From Cytophagales bacterium (GTDB lineage Bacteria > Bacteroidota > Bacteroidia > Cytophagales > Cyclobacteriaceae): a DNA stretch of 7,003 nt. The notes below the pieces were generated by a model. It was not told the origin of the DNA. It made no database searches and was given only the letters and a program-made list of their open reading frames with translations. Positions 5,144 through 7,003 of the stretch are shown here, one piece after another. Positions within the stretch are counted from its first letter, which is position 1, and every line of letters starts with the position of its first letter. Made by a program: the position numbers and the translations under genes. The DNA lies in contig JAGUUF010000016.1 in assembly GCA_020063545.1 (NCBI GenBank), positions 1 to 7,003 of the forward strand. Reading direction: 5' to 3'.

Positions 5144-5160
5144 AAGCTGAAAGGCTTTTT
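5144..5160 (+). terminator. Weak terminator-like hairpin after the tRNA remnant
   Basis: AAGC (5144-5147), a 6-nt loop TGAAAG, then GCTT (5154-5157), running into a stretch of T. The stem is only four pairs, so termination would be weak. It may be the decayed terminator of the broken tRNA copy. It also separates that copy from the hydrolase promoter. Confidence 0.3.
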
Positions 5161-5174
5161 TCATTTATGTCGGC

Positions 5175-5203
5175 TTTCAAAAAAATAAAAAGCAATACCT
5201 TTA
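5175..5203 (+). promoter_or_regulatory. Possible promoter of the serine hydrolase gene
   Basis: TACCTTTA at 5196-5203 matches five of six fixed bases of TAnnTTTG, and a poor -33 candidate, TTTC, lies at 5175-5178 (17-nt spacer). Transcription would begin near 5210, about 18 nt before ATG 5228. The rest of the gap from 4971 to 5041 shows only AT-rich sequence and a short direct repeat AGGTTTAC (5002-5009, 5020-5027). Confidence 0.35.
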
Positions 5204-5227
5204 TAAACCCACCCACGACCGCTGATT

Positions 5228-6859
5228 ATGAAAAGTAGACTTTTCCTTATTTGCTGCTTTCTCAGCCATCTTTTGCTTGCCCAACCTGATACCTTGAGGC
5301 AGGTAGATGAACTTTTCGCCTCCTGGCACAATGCCACCCCCGGAATGGCCATAGCCATTGAACGAAACGGACAACGTATCTACAACAAAGCATTCGGGCT
5401 TGCCGACCTCGAACATAATACTCCCAACACCACCGAAACCATTTTTGAGTGCGGCTCGGTATCCAAACAATTCACGGCTGCTGCCATCCTGCTGCTGGCG
5501 AAAGAAGGCAAACTTTCACTTTCTGACAATGTAAGAAAGTACATTCCTGAACTACCCGAGTATGATGCACCTATCACCCTACAGCACCTGCTTAACCACA
5601 CCAGCGGCCTTAAAGACTGGGGCGTAATCTATGGCCTTGCCGGGTGGCCGCGGTCAACCCGGGTTTACACCCAGGAATTGAGTTTCGATATCGTGTTCAA
5701 ACAGCGATCGCTCAACTTTACCCCGGGCAGCCGGTATTCGTACAGCAACTCAAACTATGTAATGCTTGTACTAATTGTAGAACGGGTATCCGGGCAATCG
5801 CTGGCTGAGTTCACAACTTTGCGGTTTTTCAAACCACTCAGCCTTAGCCACACAAAATGGCGCGATAACTTCAGGGAAATCATTCCGAACCGGGCCCAGG
5901 CATACCGGAAAAACGGAGAGCGCTACGAACTCGATATGCCCTTTGAAAATGTTCACGGCCCGGGCGGATTGCTGACAACCACGGCCGACCTGCTGCGCTG
6001 GAACCGCCTGCTCGATACGCACGAAATTTTTGGAGCCGAAATTTCAGCTTTACGCATTCAACCCGGAAAACTGAACAGCGGAAGCAGCATTGCCTACGCT
6101 GCCGGATTAGCCATTGGCCAGGTAAACGGTTTTGCTGAAATCAGTCATTCCGGTGCCACAGCCGGGTATCGCGCCTGGCTGGCCTATTATCCTGAAAAGA
6201 AGTTATCCGTTGCCATCCTGAGCAACGATGGTAGTTTTAATCCCGCACGGGTCGGCCGCACTATTGCCGAGGTTTTTCTCGGAAAGCAGCAGGAGATACC
6301 GGTAGCCGAACCAGCCCGCTTCATTACCCTTTCAGCAACTGAAGCCAGCCGCTGGGCAGGTTTTTACCGCGTGGCTGACGAGGATTATGTAATCAAGATC
6401 GACAATAACCAGGGTAAGCTCAACATCAAGGGCGAAGCCGTAAAAGCAGTACACCAGGATACCCTTTACCTGGGCAAGCTGGAGTGGTTAATCAACAGCC
6501 CCAGCGGATTGATCCTTAAAACTCCGGGAATGACCGAAAACCTGGTACGAACAGATGCGCCCCCTTCCGGTTTAAAAGCGTTGAGCATCTACTCCGGAAC
6601 TTTTACCAGTGACGATGCTGATGCAACCTTTCGCCTTGAAGCGAAAGAAAACAACCTTGTGGTGCATCGAAAGCCGGGCGATTCCTTTGTGCTGGAGCCG
6701 GTATTTAAAGACGGCTTTCGTACGGCCGATAATTCCGTTTTCGAATTTATACGCGACACCAGCGGAAAAATTACCGGCTTCCTGGTAACCCTGCCTCGGG
6801 CCAGAAATGTACCATTTAAAAAAGTATTGGCTTCGCAGTCGAACAGGAACAAAAAGTAA
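5228..6859 (+). CDS. Exported serine hydrolase, class C beta-lactamase/PBP-like
   Basis: A 543-residue protein with a signal peptide (MKSRLFLICCFLSHLLLA, likely cut after Ala18), so it acts in the periplasm. The catalytic domain (about 25-350) carries the three signature motifs of the serine beta-lactamase/transpeptidase fold. SxxK is Ser77-Val-Ser-Lys80, within FECGSVSKQFTAAAILLL. YxN is Tyr172-Ser-Asn174, within RYSYSNSNYVML. The third motif is His307-Ser-Gly309, within HSGATAGYRAWL, in place of the KTG of true AmpC. The LLNHTSGLKDW segment (122-131) is also typical. HxG-type members include esterases, D-amino-acid peptidases and uncharacterised enzymes, so antibiotic resistance should not be assumed. 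Two beta-rich modules follow, each opening with an aromatic-x-G-x-aromatic start (RWAGFYRV near 375 and IYSGTFTS near 454), as in the C-terminal domains often attached to this family. Monocistronic by context; it converges on the next gene 18 nt away. Confidence 0.93.
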   Translation: MKSRLFLICCFLSHLLLAQPDTLRQVDELFASWHNATPGMAIAIERNGQRIYNKAFGLADLEHNTPNTTETIFECGSVSKQFTAAAILLLAKEGKLSLSDNVRKYIPELPEYDAPITLQHLLNHTSGLKDWGVIYGLAGWPRSTRVYTQELSFDIVFKQRSLNFTPGSRYSYSNSNYVMLVLIVERVSGQSLAEFTTLRFFKPLSLSHTKWRDNFREIIPNRAQAYRKNGERYELDMPFENVHGPGGLLTTTADLLRWNRLLDTHEIFGAEISALRIQPGKLNSGSSIAYAAGLAIGQVNGFAEISHSGATAGYRAWLAYYPEKKLSVAILSNDGSFNPARVGRTIAEVFLGKQQEIPVAEPARFITLSATEASRWAGFYRVADEDYVIKIDNNQGKLNIKGEAVKAVHQDTLYLGKLEWLINSPSGLILKTPGMTENLVRTDAPPSGLKALSIYSGTFTSDDADATFRLEAKENNLVVHRKPGDSFVLEPVFKDGFRTADNSVFEFIRDTSGKITGFLVTLPRARNVPFKKVLASQSNRNKK

Positions 6860-6877
6860 CTCAGTTAACGGATGTGC

Positions 6878-7003
6878 CTAAACCGAACCCCTGGTTGCGG
6901 CAATCCATTTAGTTATTTTTTGTTCCAACAGGTCGAGCGGCAGACTTCCGGCATCCAGCAACTGGTTATGAAATTGCCGGATATCAAACTTTGGCCCCAG
7001 TTC
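6878..7003 (-). CDS. DUF885-type protein, C-terminal fragment (rest outside window)
   Basis: The minus strand is open from 7003 to a TAG at 6878-6880, giving the last 41 residues of a larger protein. They read ELGPKFDIRQFHNQLLDAGS and then LPLDLLEQKITKWIAATRGSV. The pattern LGxKFDxRxFHxxLLxxGxLPLxxLE is the characteristic C-terminal end of DUF885 proteins, usually about 550-600 residues, a group of zinc-peptidase-like, often exported proteins. The catalytic region lies outside the window, so activity cannot be checked here. The gene converges on the hydrolase with an 18-nt gap and no clear terminator. Confidence 0.8.
   Translation of the reverse strand, partial: ELGPKFDIRQFHNQLLDAGSLPLDLLEQKITKWIAATRGSV

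Noticed and set aside
5228..6859. Calling the serine hydrolase a beta-lactamase resistance gene
   Set aside because: The third motif is HSG, not KTG, and the C-terminal beta modules are typical of esterase/peptidase-type relatives; substrate cannot be inferred.

Overview
The window looks like chromosomal DNA from a Bacteroidota bacterium, probably of the Cytophagales type. This is inferred from four things. Gene starts lack clear Shine-Dalgarno sequences. Several intergenic gaps carry the Bacteroidota -7 promoter element TAnnTTTG. One protein is a secreted carboxypeptidase-regulatory-like domain protein of the kind common in that phylum. The regulator and P5C dehydrogenase are also of types I associate with Bacteroidota. 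No transposase, integrase or phage gene is visible, so most of the window is ordinary core or near-core genome.

Layout, left to right. Positions 1-779 (+) hold the C-terminal part of a CreD-like inner-membrane protein. It converges on a compact four-gene minus-strand cluster, read from 4048 down to 831: an ArsR-type winged-helix regulator, a YjjG-like HAD nucleotidase, a 543-residue L-glutamate gamma-semialdehyde (P5C) dehydrogenase (pruA), and a short lipoprotein with an NlpE-type CxxC domain. The genes are separated by 2 nt, 41 nt and an 8-nt overlap, so they probably form one operon. An extra promoter-like -7 element lies just before pruA. Divergent from this cluster, starting most plausibly at GTG 4169, is a secreted carboxypeptidase-regulatory-like domain protein. 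The divergent gap holds a -7 element on each strand and two inverted repeats. One of the repeats sits where an autoregulatory ArsR operator would be expected.

Positions 4813-4970 (+) form a complete tRNA unit: a promoter close to consensus, a tRNA-Pro with encoded CCA, and a strong intrinsic terminator. The anticodon is AGG (A at position 34), which is uncommon in bacteria. About 100 nt downstream, at 5042-5133, lies a broken second copy of the same tRNA. Three blocks of 10, 13 and 17 nt are identical to the tRNA and in the same order. They are interrupted by two nearly identical 17-nt palindromes of the form TCACGC-N5-GCGTGA. This composite is the most unusual structure in the window and resembles a REP-type palindrome pair set into a tRNA remnant.

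Positions 5228-6859 (+) encode an exported serine hydrolase of the class C beta-lactamase/PBP-like fold with two C-terminal beta-rich modules. It converges on the 3' end of a DUF885-type gene (6878-7003, minus) that runs out of the window.

Functionally, the pruA reaction is the second step of proline catabolism to glutamate. What links it to the HAD enzyme, the lipoprotein and the ArsR regulator is not evident from sequence. No wholly new multi-gene system was found. The items most worth following up are the A34 tRNA-Pro, the palindrome-interrupted tRNA remnant, and the putative ArsR operator.
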